The translations under genes were made by a program, and so were the position numbers. From Acetobacteraceae bacterium (GTDB lineage Bacteria; Pseudomonadota; Alphaproteobacteria; Acetobacterales; Acetobacteraceae): a DNA stretch of 64,000 bases. The first letter of the stretch is position 1. Every line of letters starts with the position of its first letter. Shown piece after piece: positions 48,852-59,470 of this stretch. The DNA lies in the NCBI GenBank assembly GCA_039613835.1, contig CP154827.1, positions 1,148,501-1,212,500 on the forward strand, in the 5' to 3' direction. A model generated the notes under the pieces. That model saw nothing but the letters and a program-made list of their open reading frames with translations, was not told where the DNA came from and ran no database searches.

Positions 48852-49535
48852 TCAGGGTTGTAGGCTGCGCATCCCGGCATCACGCAGATCGCTGATCGCC
48901 TTGCGATAATCCGGCTGGCCATAAACCGCCGTGCCCGCGACCAACATGTCAGCTCCTGCTTTTACAACACGCGGAGCGGTCGTCGGATCAATTCCGCCAT
49001 CAACACCGATGCGGATATCACGACTCGTGGCATCCGCCATCGTGCGGAGAATCTCAATTTTGCCGATTTGATCTTCGATGAATTTCTGTCCGCCAAACCC
49101 CGGATTGACGGTCATAACGAGGATGAGATCCAATTCTCCCATGAGGTAGGTCAGTGCCTCGGGCGGCGTGCCCGGGCAGATGACGATGCCCGGGACGGCG
49201 CCTGATTTACGAATGGTCTGCAAGCTTCGATGCACATGCGGGTTGCCTTCACAATGGACATAAATGTGATTGGCGCCCGCCTGGGCAAAGCTTTCAATAT
49301 AAGGGTCCGCCGGGGCGATCATGAGATGGACGTCAAGCGGCTTATCCGTCTGGCGACGCAGGGCCGCGACCATACTGGGGCCGAAGGTCATATTCGGCAC
49401 GAAATGCCCATCCATGACATCGACATGAATCCAGTCCGCGCCATCCCGGTCAATCGCGGTGACCTCCTCCCCCAATCTCATAAAGTCAGCGGAGAGAATG
49501 GAAGGGGCAATAAGAGGTATCTTACGTTGCGGCAT
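48852..49535 (-). CDS. rpe: Ribulose-phosphate 3-epimerase
   Basis: Interconverts ribulose-5-phosphate and xylulose-5-phosphate in the pentose phosphate pathway, the main sugar route in acetic acid bacteria. 227 residues, TIM barrel. Start MPQRKIPLIAPSILSADFMR. Motifs: DWIHVDVMDGHFVPNMTFGP (metal His and Asp), DVHLMIAPADPYI, LVMTVNPGFGGQKF and IGVDGGIDPTTAPRVVKAGA. It lies between rsmB and the heparinase-like gene on the same strand. Intact. Confidence 0.96.
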   Translation of the reverse strand: MPQRKIPLIAPSILSADFMRLGEEVTAIDRDGADWIHVDVMDGHFVPNMTFGPSMVAALRRQTDKPLDVHLMIAPADPYIESFAQAGANHIYVHCEGNPHVHRSLQTIRKSGAVPGIVICPGTPPEALTYLMGELDLILVMTVNPGFGGQKFIEDQIGKIEILRTMADATSRDIRIGVDGGIDPTTAPRVVKAGADMLVAGTAVYGQPDYRKAISDLRDAGMRSLQP

Positions 49536-49682
49536 CTAACAAACCTGACCTAAATATTTTCCCACCAGGGGCGCCGTGACTTCTCATATTGAGGCGACGC
49601 GCGCAATCCCGGCTCAGAAAGCGACGGTTATTCCCGATGAGATGATGGAAGAACAATCCCGACATTTCAGAGCGCGACAATT

Positions 49683-50936
49683 TTATATACGCTTCAACCG
49701 CGCCACGAAAAACCCGTCGAGCCCGCCTTCCTCCGGCCACATCCCCGGATGCGTCCGGAAAAATCCCGCCTCCGTCAGGGCGAAGGACATGGCACCCAAT
49801 TCCGCCTCGGTAAAAGGCTCCAATGACCATCCGCGCGCGCAGGCAGCGTGCACACGGTCAGGCCCTTCCTCATCCTGGAGAGAACACACGGCGTAGATCA
49901 TCGTGCCGCCCGGAGGTAACATCTCATGCGCCGCATCAATCATCCTGTCCTGCCGCTGCGTGAGGGAGAGAATGTCACGCGGACGCTTGACCCAGAGAAC
50001 ATCAGGATGACGACGAAATGTCCCGGTGGCGGAACACGGCGCATCAAGCAACACCATATCGGCCTTATCTTTCGGCCGCCATGTCATGGCATCCGCCTGA
50101 ACGCAGGTGACTTCAAGGTCCAAACGCTTCATATTTTCCTTGAGGAAGCGCATAGGCGTCGCATCACGCTCCACAGCGGTTACATGCGCACCCTGGCTGG
50201 CAAGCTGCGCTGTCTTACCCCCGGACGCTGCACAGAGATCAATCACATTTTTGCCCGCAACCGCGCCCATTAAAAGCACGGGCATGGCGGCAGCCGCATC
50301 CTGCACCCAGAAGTGCCCTTCCTCAAACCCGTCAAGGAGGGTGACGCGCGTTCCCGCAGAGTAACGCGCCGATCCATTCGGTAACAGGCGCGGCGCGATG
50401 CGGGGCGGCTCCTCCCGTGTAAGGTCCTCTTTTCCGCCGCTTATCTCAATGGCCATGTCGCGCCCTGCTGGCAGCGCATTGGGGGGCGCGATATCGGGCT
50501 TCAGACGAATATCGAGAGGCGCTTCCTGATAAAGGCCGGAGGCAATGGCGCGCGCCCGATTCCCCCAGGCGCTCCACAGCCATGGCGGAATGTCGAGGCG
50601 CTCGTGATCCAGTCCCGCTTCAAGTTCCGCGCCCTCTCTTGCAACGCGACGCAGGACCGCATTGGCCAGCCCCGCGAAAGGCGTCAGGCGTCGACGGCGC
50701 AGCAAAGCAACGATGGTGTTGACGACGGCGTGAGGCGGCGTCTCCAGATAACGGAGCTGCGCCGCCCCCATGAGAAGCGCGCAAAGCACGGGTACAGGCA
50801 GCTCTTTTTTAAGCAAAGGACGCAGAAGCTCGGACATGCTGCCATAATGTCGCAATACCGTCGCGGCGAGGCGGTGGGCGCTGGCGCGATCCCGCCCTGC
50901 TTTAACTCTGCTCCGATCCATCGTCGTTTCCAACAT
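49683..50936 (-). CDS. rsmB: 16S rRNA (cytosine-5) methyltransferase RsmB
   Basis: Methylates C967-type position of 16S rRNA with SAM. NusB-like RNA-binding domain (about 1-130, LRYLETPPHAVVNTIVALLR), then the SAM domain: DLCAASGGKTAQLASQGAHV, DAPCSATGTFRRHPDVLW (first catalytic Cys) and YAVCSLQDEEGPD (second). The frame used starts at ATG 50936, but similarity continues upstream. ATG 51025 begins MRQDKSLISRSDPT and would join DLAFDILTGIFEHRR and this frame if the GG at 50984-50985 had one more base. About 30 N-terminal residues are therefore displaced. The catalytic part is whole, so activity is possible. Confidence 0.88.
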   Translation of the reverse strand: MLETTMDRSRVKAGRDRASAHRLAATVLRHYGSMSELLRPLLKKELPVPVLCALLMGAAQLRYLETPPHAVVNTIVALLRRRRLTPFAGLANAVLRRVAREGAELEAGLDHERLDIPPWLWSAWGNRARAIASGLYQEAPLDIRLKPDIAPPNALPAGRDMAIEISGGKEDLTREEPPRIAPRLLPNGSARYSAGTRVTLLDGFEEGHFWVQDAAAAMPVLLMGAVAGKNVIDLCAASGGKTAQLASQGAHVTAVERDATPMRFLKENMKRLDLEVTCVQADAMTWRPKDKADMVLLDAPCSATGTFRRHPDVLWVKRPRDILSLTQRQDRMIDAAHEMLPPGGTMIYAVCSLQDEEGPDRVHAACARGWSLEPFTEAELGAMSFALTEAGFFRTHPGMWPEEGGLDGFFVARLKRI

Positions 50937-51119
50937 GCGTCGATGCTCGAAGATGCCAGTCAGTATATCGAAGGCAAGGTCGCGGTCGGGTCGGAACGGG
51001 ATATAAGAGACTTGTCTTGACGCATGCTTTGCCTATCGCATATCACGCACCGCGAGGTCACCCCTGACGCGTGATCGAAGGTGCGCGCATGACCCTGGTT
51101 CAAAAAAGGAGTTGCCGCG

Positions 51120-51824
51120 ATGACGGGCCTCGATATCACTGAAACGCTCCACGCTCTCCGAGAAAGGATGCGGGCCGCCTGTGCGCGCGCCGCCCGGCCG
51201 GAGGGCGCTACCAGGCTTGTTGCGGTCAGTAAATTTCATCCGCAGGACGCGGTGATGGCAGCACTGAAGGCAGGGCAATATACGTTCGGGGAAAACCGCG
51301 TGCAGGAGGCCAAGGCGAAATTCCCCCCGCTGTGGTCGCGCTTCCCGGAGCTGCAACTCCATATCATTGGCACGCTCCAGACGAATAAAGCACGGGATGC
51401 CTGCCGCATGGCCGATGTCATTGAAACGCTTGACCGCCCTGCCCTTGCCGATGCCATCGCCCGCGCGGCGGATCAGGCGGGTCGCCTCCCGCGATTACTC
51501 GTGCAGGTCAATACGGGAGATGAGCCGCAAAAATCCGGGATAAGTCGTGATGCGGCGGATGCGTTTATCGAATCGTGTCGTCAGCGCTTTGGCGCGCAGC
51601 TTGTCGGGGTGATGGGTATCCCGCCTGAGAAAGATGACCCGACACCGCATTTCACTTATCTCGCTTCCCTCGCCGCGCGTCACGATCTGCCGGAAGTCTC
51701 GATGGGCATGTCAAATGACTTCGAAACGGCGATCCATTGCGGGGCGACGCTTATTCGTGTGGGGACAGCAATTTTCGGGCAGCGTGCGTCCCAACCTGCC
51801 CGCCACCTGACACCGGATTTGTGA
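51120..51824 (+). CDS. YggS-type PLP homeostasis protein
   Basis: PLP-binding TIM-barrel protein of the YggS/PLPBP family, which buffers pyridoxal phosphate and has no known catalytic reaction. 234 residues, ATG 51120 after a weak AGG. The PLP lysine is in RLVAVSKFHPQDAVMAALKA; FGENRVQEA, LHIIGTLQTNKARDACRMAD and GMSNDFETAIHCGATLIRVG are the standard motifs. Divergent from rsmB across 183 bases that include the displaced rsmB N-terminus. Intact. Confidence 0.94.
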   Translation: MTGLDITETLHALRERMRAACARAARPEGATRLVAVSKFHPQDAVMAALKAGQYTFGENRVQEAKAKFPPLWSRFPELQLHIIGTLQTNKARDACRMADVIETLDRPALADAIARAADQAGRLPRLLVQVNTGDEPQKSGISRDAADAFIESCRQRFGAQLVGVMGIPPEKDDPTPHFTYLASLAARHDLPEVSMGMSNDFETAIHCGATLIRVGTAIFGQRASQPARHLTPDL

Positions 51825-51978
51825 TGCAACCCGGTTTGGACCCCAGACTTTGATGTTCATGCTGTCTGGTTGTCAGCTTGACTGAGATCACTGTATCAGA
51901 AGAGAATCGCATGTTCCGCATGATGGGTCCCGAGGGATCGCAGTCGGAATACTGCCCTTTCATTTTAGGCCGATTTGC

Positions 51979-53979
51979 ATGACCTCAACGCATGACCGCT
52001 CTCAACATGGCCATAAGGGCCATCATGAAGGGGGGCATCATCTGGCCGAAACCCATCCTCATGAGGTAACAGCCGGGCTTATTCGGGAATTCGGGCGGGA
52101 TAGCGGGCATAAATCCGCCCCGGTCGGTGTCGCCGGCCTGCTGAGCGTGCTCGGCGTCGTTTTCGGTGATATCGGCACGAGCCCCCTCTACGCATTTCAG
52201 ACCTCTGTCGAGATTATTGGCGGTGGCCAGCGCCCGATTCACACCTGGGAAATTATGGGGCTTGAGAGCCTGACCTTCTGGGCATTGATGATCGTCGTTA
52301 CCCTCAAATACGTTCTGCTGATCATGCGGGCAGACCATAATGGTGAAGGGGGCATTGTCGCGCTGATGTCCCTCGCCCAGCGCGTCTGCCATACGCCGCA
52401 ATATCGATGGTTCCTGGGTGTGGTTGGCATCGCGGGCGCGTGCCTCTTTTTCGGCGATGGGATCATCACGCCGGCCATCTCGGTGCTTTCAGCCATTGAG
52501 GGGATCGAGGTTTCCATACCGTCAGCCGCCCATGTCGTCGTGCCCGTCGCCATCATTATCCTCATCGCTCTTTTCAGCGCACAGGCCCTCGGAACGGGGA
52601 AAATCGGCCGCGCCTTCGGGCCGATCATGCTGATATGGTTCATCGTCATCGGCACGTTGGGCGCGATCTCAATTGCGCAGAACCCGCATATTCTTCTGTT
52701 ACTCTCGCCCTATTACGCCGCGCAATTTGTCGTCTATCACCGGTTTCTCTCCTTCATCGCACTCGGGTCCGTTGTGCTTTCTGTCACCGGGGCGGAGGCG
52801 CTTTACGCGGATATGGGGCATTTTGGCCGACAGCCCATTCGATATGCCTGGTGCGTCCTGGTATTGCCGTGCCTTGCGCTGAATTATCTCGGCCAGGGCG
52901 CTTTGCTGATCCGTTCTCCCGATGCATTGCAAAACCCTTTTTTCCATTTGGCACCGCATTGGGCGCAGATCCCCATTCTGATCCTGGCGACCTTCGCCAC
53001 CGTCATCGCCAGTCAGGCGGGTATTTCCGGCGGGTTCTCCCTCTTCCGACAACTCATGCTGTTAGGTTACCTGCCGCGAATGCGCGTCAAGCATACCAAC
53101 CCTTATGAGGAGGCGCAGATCTACCTGCCCTTCTTCAACTGGCTGCTCGCGATTGGTGCGGTGATGCTGGTGCTGGCTTTCAGGTCATCCTCCGCATTGG
53201 CAGCAGCTTACGGTATCGCCGTTACCGGCACGTTCGTCTGCACGACGTTGCTGGCGCTTGTCGTGTTTCATCGTGTGTTTAAATGGAGCAAATGGCTCAC
53301 CGCGCTTGTTTTCGGATTTTTCTTCCTCAGCGATGCCTCATTCTTCACCTCAAACGTGCTGAAAATCCCGGAAGGCGGGTGGGTGCCGCTGGCGATCGGC
53401 CTGTGCGCGACCATTATGATGACGACATGGCAGCGGGGGCGGAACCTCGTCCGGCAGCGTCAGCGGGCGGATAACCTCCCCATGGCCACGTTTCTCGCGC
53501 GGCTTCCCCATTCACGCACGCCGCGTGTGCCCGGCACGGCGGTCTTTCTGACGGCGGACCCGAATATCGTGCCCAACTGCCTGCTGCATAATCTGCGCCA
53601 TAATAAGGTGCTGCATCAGAATATCTTCTTCGTCACGGTGCAGAACCTCAACCAGCCAGAGGCGGAGCGGGGACACCGCGCCACAGTGCGGGAGCTGGCA
53701 CCGCATATTCACCGCGTCATTGTACGATACGGGTTTATGGAGCTGCCCAATGTCACCCGCGCGCTGGAGGATCTCCGCAGTGCCGGAATTGAGTTTGACC
53801 CCATCCAAGCATCTTATTTCGTCTCACGCGAAATCGTCGTGCGCTCTTCCCTGCCCAAACTCCCCATCTGGCGTATGTGGCTTTTCCTCTTCCTCGCGCG
53901 TAATGCGGTTTCAGTGACGGAATTCTTCCGCATCCCGCCGGATCGTGTGGTTGAATTCGGGGTGAGAGTCTCGATTTAA
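51979..53979 (+). CDS. kup: KUP-family potassium uptake protein
   Basis: Inner-membrane K+/H+ symporter. 666 residues: a His-rich cytoplasmic lead (about 1-45, DRSQHGHKGHHEGGHH), then about 12 membrane spans, starting GVAGLLSVLGVVFGDIGTSP with the signature GDIGTSPLYAF, and later FFGDGIITPAISVLSAIEG, SGGFSLFRQLMLLGYLPRMR. A C-terminal cytoplasmic domain (about 500-666) ends EFFRIPPDRVVEFGVRVSI, typical of the family. The His-rich lead is longer than in E. coli Kup and could bind metal or sense pH (inference). hemW starts 5 bases after the stop. Intact. Confidence 0.95.
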   Translation: MTSTHDRSQHGHKGHHEGGHHLAETHPHEVTAGLIREFGRDSGHKSAPVGVAGLLSVLGVVFGDIGTSPLYAFQTSVEIIGGGQRPIHTWEIMGLESLTFWALMIVVTLKYVLLIMRADHNGEGGIVALMSLAQRVCHTPQYRWFLGVVGIAGACLFFGDGIITPAISVLSAIEGIEVSIPSAAHVVVPVAIIILIALFSAQALGTGKIGRAFGPIMLIWFIVIGTLGAISIAQNPHILLLLSPYYAAQFVVYHRFLSFIALGSVVLSVTGAEALYADMGHFGRQPIRYAWCVLVLPCLALNYLGQGALLIRSPDALQNPFFHLAPHWAQIPILILATFATVIASQAGISGGFSLFRQLMLLGYLPRMRVKHTNPYEEAQIYLPFFNWLLAIGAVMLVLAFRSSSALAAAYGIAVTGTFVCTTLLALVVFHRVFKWSKWLTALVFGFFFLSDASFFTSNVLKIPEGGWVPLAIGLCATIMMTTWQRGRNLVRQRQRADNLPMATFLARLPHSRTPRVPGTAVFLTADPNIVPNCLLHNLRHNKVLHQNIFFVTVQNLNQPEAERGHRATVRELAPHIHRVIVRYGFMELPNVTRALEDLRSAGIEFDPIQASYFVSREIVVRSSLPKLPIWRMWLFLFLARNAVSVTEFFRIPPDRVVEFGVRVSI

Positions 53980-53984
53980 GTCCG

Positions 53985-55210
53985 ATGCAGCATGACGAAA
54001 TTTCTTCCGGTGCCGCGGGCGGTGCGACATCGCGCCTCGCCCCGCAGGATAGTTTGGCGCTTTACATTCATTGGCCCTTCTGCCTCAGTAAATGCCCTTA
54101 TTGCGACTTTAACGGCCATGTTTTCCCCGAAATTCCGCACGCACTTTACGTCGAGGCGCTGCAACGGGAATTGGCCCATGAGGCGACGCGGTTAGGCAAG
54201 CGACGCCTGACATCAATTTTCTTCGGTGGGGGACACCGTCCCTCATGCGCCTCGAAGATGTCGCCAGGCTGATCGCGGAGGCGACACAGCTTTTCCAGCC
54301 GGTCGACTCATTGGAAGTCACGCTGGAGGCCAATCCCACAAGCACGGAGCAAGCCCGCCTCGCCGCGATCCGGGAGGCCGGGGTGAATCGCGTCTCGCTG
54401 GGTGTGTGCAGAGTCTTGACGATGCGGCCTTGAAACGACTGGGGCGACAGTATGACGCGGATGAGGCCATCCGCGCGCTGGAGATGGCCCGCCATCTTTT
54501 TGACCGTGTCTCGTTTGACCTGATTTATGCGCGCCCTGACCAAACAATTTTCGCCTGGCAGGACGAGCTTCATCAGGCGCTTGCCCTCGCGTCCGATCAT
54601 TTATCGCTCTATCAATTGACGATCGAGCCCGGGACGAAATTTGAGTCTGAAGCCCGGCAGGGGAGGCTGATCCTGCCCGATGGCGATGAAGCCGCGCGGT
54701 TTTACGAAGTGACGGGCGAGATTGCGGCGCTTCACGGGCTCGAAGCTTATGAAGTCTCCATTATACACGGCCCGGCGCGGAGAGTCGCCATAATCTCGCT
54801 TATTGGCGCTATGACGACTATCTTGGCATCGGCCCGGGAAGCGCATAGTCGTTTGACGTGCGTGGACCCTGCTGGCGGCGTGCAGAAATGGGCGGCATGA
54901 CGGCATCGCGCCCCTTCCCTCTGGCTTGAGCACGTCAATCAGGACGGTCATGGCACAAAGACGGAAGCGTCTCTGGGGGCCGAGGCGCGCGCGTGTGTGA
55001 GGCCCTGTTGATGGGTTTGCGCCTGCAGGAGGGCCTGACGTCAGAAAGCTTTATGCGCAAAACAGGGCAGAACCTGCATGATTGCCTCGACGCCACTTTC
55101 TTAGAGCGGCCCGCGATGAGGACTATCTGACCTATGAAAACGGGCATATTGCCGCGACAGAGTCAGGTCGCATCCGTCTGGAGGCGCTTCTCGCTGCGCT
55201 GGTGCTGTGA
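53985..55210 (+). pseudogene. hemW: HemW-like radical SAM protein, multiply frameshifted
   Basis: HemW is a radical-SAM-fold haem chaperone (formerly called oxygen-independent coproporphyrinogen oxidase-like). ATG 53985 begins MQHDEISSGAAGG. YIHWPFCLSKCPYCDF carries the CX3CX2C cluster motif. The frame breaks near 54228 (a G run one short of FFGGGTPSL), near 54408 (an extra TG after SLGV before QSLDDAALKRLGRQYD), near 54775 (EVS, then [20 protein letters not shown] in a new frame) and again toward WLEHVNQDGHGTKTEASL, ARACEALLMGLRLQEGLTSE and the end RIRLEALLAALVL at 55210. Total length (about 408 codons) equals an intact gene, so damage is by small indels only. Not translatable as one protein. 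Confidence 0.88.
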
Positions 55211-55367
55211 AGAGATGCGGGCGTGATGGGTCAGGCTGTCGCGTCATCGCAAAGGGGTTGTCAGCGCGGGCCGGATTGACTGTCGAAACTTCGCTTGACC
55301 GCAATGCACTGCACGCTCATCTTGAAGGCTGAACCGGCATTTCTCGTGACAAGTGGTAATTTCCCCC

Positions 55368-55787
55368 GTGCTGCATTTGATCAAACTTACCCCCGGTTGT
55401 GCGACTGTTGAGGAGCTCGCGCAACGCATGCGTGAGGGCGATTGGCATGACGGCCTGCAGGTTGTCTTCACCCGCACCCAACCGAAACGCGCCGAAGAAA
55501 TTGCCGGCAAAGGCTCGATTTACCGCGTGATCGCGGGCTTCGTCGCCATCCGACAATTTGTGATTCGCTTTGAGCCACATACGCGGCATGATGGGCAGGA
55601 AGGCACGATGATTCTTGTCGCGCCGGAAATCATATCGGTGCAGCCACGGCCGATGCGGCCCTTTCAGGGCTGGCGCTATTACAAGCCCGAGGACGCACCG
55701 CCCGACCTCACCGCGCGAGATGAGAATATGCTGCACGCCATGCCGACCCACCTGCGCAAAGCACTCGCCGAATTGTGCCTGCTTTAG
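55368..55787 (+). CDS. DUF1489 family protein
   Basis: Conserved alphaproteobacterial protein of unknown function, 139 residues. The start is GTG 55368 (LHLIKLTPGCATVEELAQRM follows), matching family N-termini that begin MLHLIKL; a GTG at 55353 is also in frame but adds unrelated residues. Characteristic stretches: VFTRTQPKRAEEIAGKGSIY, IRQFVIRFEP and RPMRPFQGWRYYKPEDAPPD. Upstream, TTGACC at about 55296 with a 17-base gap is a possible -35 with a poor -10. Convergent with the nitronate monooxygenase gene. Intact. Confidence 0.88.
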   Translation: MLHLIKLTPGCATVEELAQRMREGDWHDGLQVVFTRTQPKRAEEIAGKGSIYRVIAGFVAIRQFVIRFEPHTRHDGQEGTMILVAPEIISVQPRPMRPFQGWRYYKPEDAPPDLTARDENMLHAMPTHLRKALAELCLL

Positions 55788-55826
55788 GCGCGCATCAAAA
55801 AGATGCGCCGGGCGGAACAGGCCGCG

Positions 55827-57257
55827 TTATTGGCCCGATCTGATGCGTTCGACAAGTTCCTTCACGGTAGGCACGAAGCCATTGAAATAGAAAGGATCCT
55901 GCGCGAAACGCCAGGCATTTGTGCCGCCGAACATGAGATTATGATCAGCAATTTCATCCGCCTCAAATTCGGAAAGTTGTTCGGGGATGTGTGCAATGTT
56001 CTGCAAACTTTTCTGGATGCAGAAAGATCTCAGGTCAGCCTTGGCGCCCGTCGTGAAGCCGGGCCGCGACTGACTCCAATTTGAAAATCGGCATTCTGAG
56101 AGGCAGCCCATACATGCTTCCTGATCCGCGAGGATCTGGCGCGCATTTTCAGGCGTCACGAAAACCAGCGTGGAGTCCGGCGTGCGCAGTGCCTCGGTGT
56201 AGCCAACCTGACGCCAAGCTTCCGCCAGTTCAAAGTCCTCCTGACTGACAAAGACTTCCCGGCGACGTACACCGATGCTCAACATCGTGTCATGATGCCC
56301 GACCGCTTCGGTGCTGAAGGCGATCTGCCGCGCGCTACGTGCACGGAGATCCTGCATGAAGCTGTTATTGACAGCGGAGGAGTAAAATCCTGTGGGGGAA
56401 AAACGGTTGAGATAGACATCGCTTTTCTTGATGGTGCGCAGGCGACGTTTCCATGCCTGGGGAATCGGGCTTTCAACGGTTAGTAAAGGCCGCGTGCCAA
56501 ACTGAAACACGATGGGGCCGAGTTCTGAGTTGCCGATCCAATCCTGCCATTCATCAAGGCGCCACACACCGCCCGCCATGATGATGGGGAGTTCCCCCAA
56601 CCCATATTGACGCATCGTGTCCCGCAAAGCTTTGACGCGGGGATAGGGGTCCTGCGGGACGTTGGGATCTTCATTGTTGGACAGGCCATTATGGCCGCCT
56701 GCACGCCATGGATCCTCGTAAACGACGGCCGCCAGGCGCTCCGCCGCTTTGTGGTATGAGCGCTTCCATAAAGCATTGAAGGCACGTGCCGAGGAGATGA
56801 TCGGGTAAAACCAGACATTGTGGTGCATCGCAATATCGGCCAGGCGGTAAGGCATACCGGCACCACAGGTCAGCCCGTCAACGAGTCCGGGAATCCGGTC
56901 GAGAATGCCCTCAATCACCCGCTCGGCCGCGCCCATCTCCCAAAGGAAATTGACGTTGATCATCCCCTGGCCGCCCGCGATCTCCCGCGCCGCTTTCACC
57001 TGAGTCACACCACCATCAATGGCGTAGCGGATGAGCTCTTCCTGACGCTCACGCCGCGTCTTGGCATGGTAAATCTGCGGAATGGGCCGACCATCCACAT
57101 CGTAACTGTCAGCATTGACTGCGGAAACGGTGCCGACGCCGCCTTGCAACGCCCAGTTCCCGGCCGAAATACCAGTCGACACAGAGACGCCCTTACCGCC
57201 CTCTACGAGCGGAAGCACCTCGCGTCCAGCCATTCTGACCGTGTCGAGTAACTTCAT
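55827..57257 (-). CDS. Nitronate monooxygenase-type flavoprotein
   Basis: FMN TIM-barrel oxidoreductase related to 2-nitropropane dioxygenase. 476 residues, longer than classical enzymes (about 320-350). Start ATG 57257 (MKLLDTVRMAGREVLPLVEG). GGKGVSVSTGISAGNWALQG and GLTCGAGMPYRLADIAMHHN are the early barrel; IIMAGGVWRLDEWQDWIGNS and GPIVFQFGTRPLLT are the phosphate-binding part. The C-terminal third adds a Cys-containing segment (ACMGCLSECRFSNWSQS, RSFCIQKSLQNI) that looks like a metal or Fe-S site; this long subgroup is known in Proteobacteria, but its substrate is not established. Intact. Confidence 0.85.
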   Translation of the reverse strand: MKLLDTVRMAGREVLPLVEGGKGVSVSTGISAGNWALQGGVGTVSAVNADSYDVDGRPIPQIYHAKTRRERQEELIRYAIDGGVTQVKAAREIAGGQGMINVNFLWEMGAAERVIEGILDRIPGLVDGLTCGAGMPYRLADIAMHHNVWFYPIISSARAFNALWKRSYHKAAERLAAVVYEDPWRAGGHNGLSNNEDPNVPQDPYPRVKALRDTMRQYGLGELPIIMAGGVWRLDEWQDWIGNSELGPIVFQFGTRPLLTVESPIPQAWKRRLRTIKKSDVYLNRFSPTGFYSSAVNNSFMQDLRARSARQIAFSTEAVGHHDTMLSIGVRRREVFVSQEDFELAEAWRQVGYTEALRTPDSTLVFVTPENARQILADQEACMGCLSECRFSNWSQSRPGFTTGAKADLRSFCIQKSLQNIAHIPEQLSEFEADEIADHNLMFGGTNAWRFAQDPFYFNGFVPTVKELVERIRSGQ

Positions 57258-57316
57258 GTCTTATGCAGAACTCCACTCGGGTGGCCGCGCCCTTGCGGCC
57301 ACCCTGCTTCTTCACA

Positions 57317-59470
57317 TCATTCGCCGTCGCGCTGGCGTGGCGCGCGGGATGGCTTATCACCGACGGTGTCGCTTATATCGGCACCCGATTCCTGATCGAC
57401 AACCCGCATCGACAGTTTTACTTTGCCGCGATCATCAAAACCAATGACCTTGACTTTGACTTGATCACCCTGCTTGACAATGTCCGTCGTCCGGGAAACA
57501 CGACTATTGGCCAATTCCGAAATATGGACGAGGCCATCACGCGGGCCGAGGAAATTGACGAAAGCCCCGAAATCAGCCGTCTTGACGACTTTACCATCAT
57601 AAATACGACCCACTTCCGGCTCAGCCGTAATGGCCTCAATGCGGGAGATCGCCATTTTAGCCTGATCATTATTCTGGGCTATGATGGTGACGGTTCCATC
57701 ATCGGCGATATCAACACGTGCGCCGGATGTTTCGGAAATATCACGAATGACTTTGCCGCCGGACCCGATAACATCCCGGATTTTTTCCTTCGGCACGGTC
57801 AGGGTTGTGACTTTCGGGGCATTATCTGAAACGGTCGGACGACCCGCCTCAAGCGCCTTGGCCATCTCGCCCAGAATATGCAGTCGCCCGTCACGCGCCT
57901 GCTCCAAAGCCGTCTTCATGATATCTTTCGTGATGGACGTAATCTTGATGTCCATCTGTAAGGCGGTCACGCCGTCTCTTGTTCCGGCAACCTTGAAATC
58001 CATGTCGCCAAGATGATCCTCATCACCGAGAATATCGGTCAGCACCGCCATGCCACGATCCTCTTTAATGAGGCCCATCGCAATACCGGCAACGGGTTTG
58101 CGCAGAGGGACACCCGCATCCATCAGGGCAAGCGAGGTGCCGCAGACGGTTGCCATGGAGGATGAACCATTACTTTCCGTAATTTCCGAGACGACGCGGA
58201 TGGTGAAGTTGAACTCCGTCTTGCTGGGCAGAAGCGGATGAATCGCGCGCCATGCCAGTTTGCCGTGTCCGATTTCACGACGGCCCGGGCTCCCCATACG
58301 ACCGCATTCCCCCACGGAATAAAGCGGAAAATTGTAGTGCAGCATGAAGTTGGAGCGATGCTCACCTTCAATCGCATCAATCACCTGCCCATCCTGCGGA
58401 CCGCCAAGGGTGGCGATGACGAGTGCCTGCGTTTCACCCCGTGTGAACAAGGCTGAACCATGCACCTGACGCAGCGCATTGACTTCCGAAACGATCGGAC
58501 GAACCGTCTTGAGATCCCGCCCATCAATACGCAGCCCGGTTTTGAGGATGGACCCTCTCACGACCTGCGCTTCAACCTCCTTGAGCATCGGCTTGGCGGC
58601 TTCAAGGTCCAGCCCTTCTTTCTCAATGGCGGCCATGACGCGTTCTTTGACGTCAGTGATCTTCTCCTGACGTTTCTGCTTCTGCTTTTCCTTATAGGCG
58701 TCCGTAATCGGCTTCGTCGCGAGTTTACCGACGCGCTCACGGAGTGTCAGCGCCTCTTTCGACAGCTCCGGCAGCGTCCAGGGCTCACGCGCGGCCAGTT
58801 CAGCAAGGTCACAAATCAGGTCGAGCACAGGCTGGAAAGCCTCATGCCCTTTCATGACTGCCGCGAGCATCTCGTCCTCGGAGAGTTCCTGCGCTTCTGA
58901 TTCAACCATCAGCACGCCATCTTTTGTGCCGGCGACAACGAGGTCGAGCGTGCTCTCCTGCATCCTATCCACGGTGGGGTTAATGACGAGTTTACCATCA
59001 ATGCACCCGACGCGAGCCGCGCCCACCGGCCCCTGGAAGGGTATGCCCGACAATGTCAGTGCCGCCGAGCAACCGATCAGCGCGACAATGCCCGAGTCAT
59101 GTCGGCGGTCATGGCTCAGCACTGTCGCCGTCACCTGCACCTCATTGAGGAAATTCGCAGGAAAAAGCGGACGAATGGGGCGGTCGATCAATCTGGAAGT
59201 CAGGGTTTCAATCTCGGAAGGACGTCCTTCACGCTTGAAGAAGCCGCCGGGGATTTTACCGGCTGCGTAGCTCTTCTCCTGATAATTGACTGTCAGGGGG
59301 AAGAAATCCTGCCCAGGCTTGACCGTTTTAGCGCTCACAGCCGTGCAGAGAACGGATGTCTCACCATAGGTGACGAGGACCGCGCCATCCGCCTGGCGGG
59401 CGATCTTGCCGGTTTCGAGGGTCAGCTCGCTCCCGGCCCATTCGATGGTTTTCTTGAAATGATTAAACAT
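57317..59470 (-). CDS. pnp: Polyribonucleotide nucleotidyltransferase (PNPase)
   Basis: 3'-5' phosphorolytic exoribonuclease, core of the RNA degradosome. 717 residues. Two RNase PH domains (start [40 protein letters not shown]; second from about 320 with [20 protein letters not shown]), helical linker (240-310), KH domain with [16 protein letters not shown] (about 565) and S1 domain [20 protein letters not shown] (about 625), acidic/basic tail. It follows rpsO by 241 bases, the classical rpsO-pnp order; in other bacteria that gap carries the RNase III/PNPase autoregulatory leader, but I cannot show a fold here. Intact. Confidence 0.97.
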   Translation of the reverse strand: MFNHFKKTIEWAGSELTLETGKIARQADGAVLVTYGETSVLCTAVSAKTVKPGQDFFPLTVNYQEKSYAAGKIPGGFFKREGRPSEIETLTSRLIDRPIRPLFPANFLNEVQVTATVLSHDRRHDSGIVALIGCSAALTLSGIPFQGPVGAARVGCIDGKLVINPTVDRMQESTLDLVVAGTKDGVLMVESEAQELSEDEMLAAVMKGHEAFQPVLDLICDLAELAAREPWTLPELSKEALTLRERVGKLATKPITDAYKEKQKQKRQEKITDVKERVMAAIEKEGLDLEAAKPMLKEVEAQVVRGSILKTGLRIDGRDLKTVRPIVSEVNALRQVHGSALFTRGETQALVIATLGGPQDGQVIDAIEGEHRSNFMLHYNFPLYSVGECGRMGSPGRREIGHGKLAWRAIHPLLPSKTEFNFTIRVVSEITESNGSSSMATVCGTSLALMDAGVPLRKPVAGIAMGLIKEDRGMAVLTDILGDEDHLGDMDFKVAGTRDGVTALQMDIKITSITKDIMKTALEQARDGRLHILGEMAKALEAGRPTVSDNAPKVTTLTVPKEKIRDVIGSGGKVIRDISETSGARVDIADDGTVTIIAQNNDQAKMAISRIEAITAEPEVGRIYDGKVVKTADFGAFVNFLGPRDGLVHISELANSRVSRTTDIVKQGDQVKVKVIGFDDRGKVKLSMRVVDQESGADISDTVGDKPSRAPRQRDGE

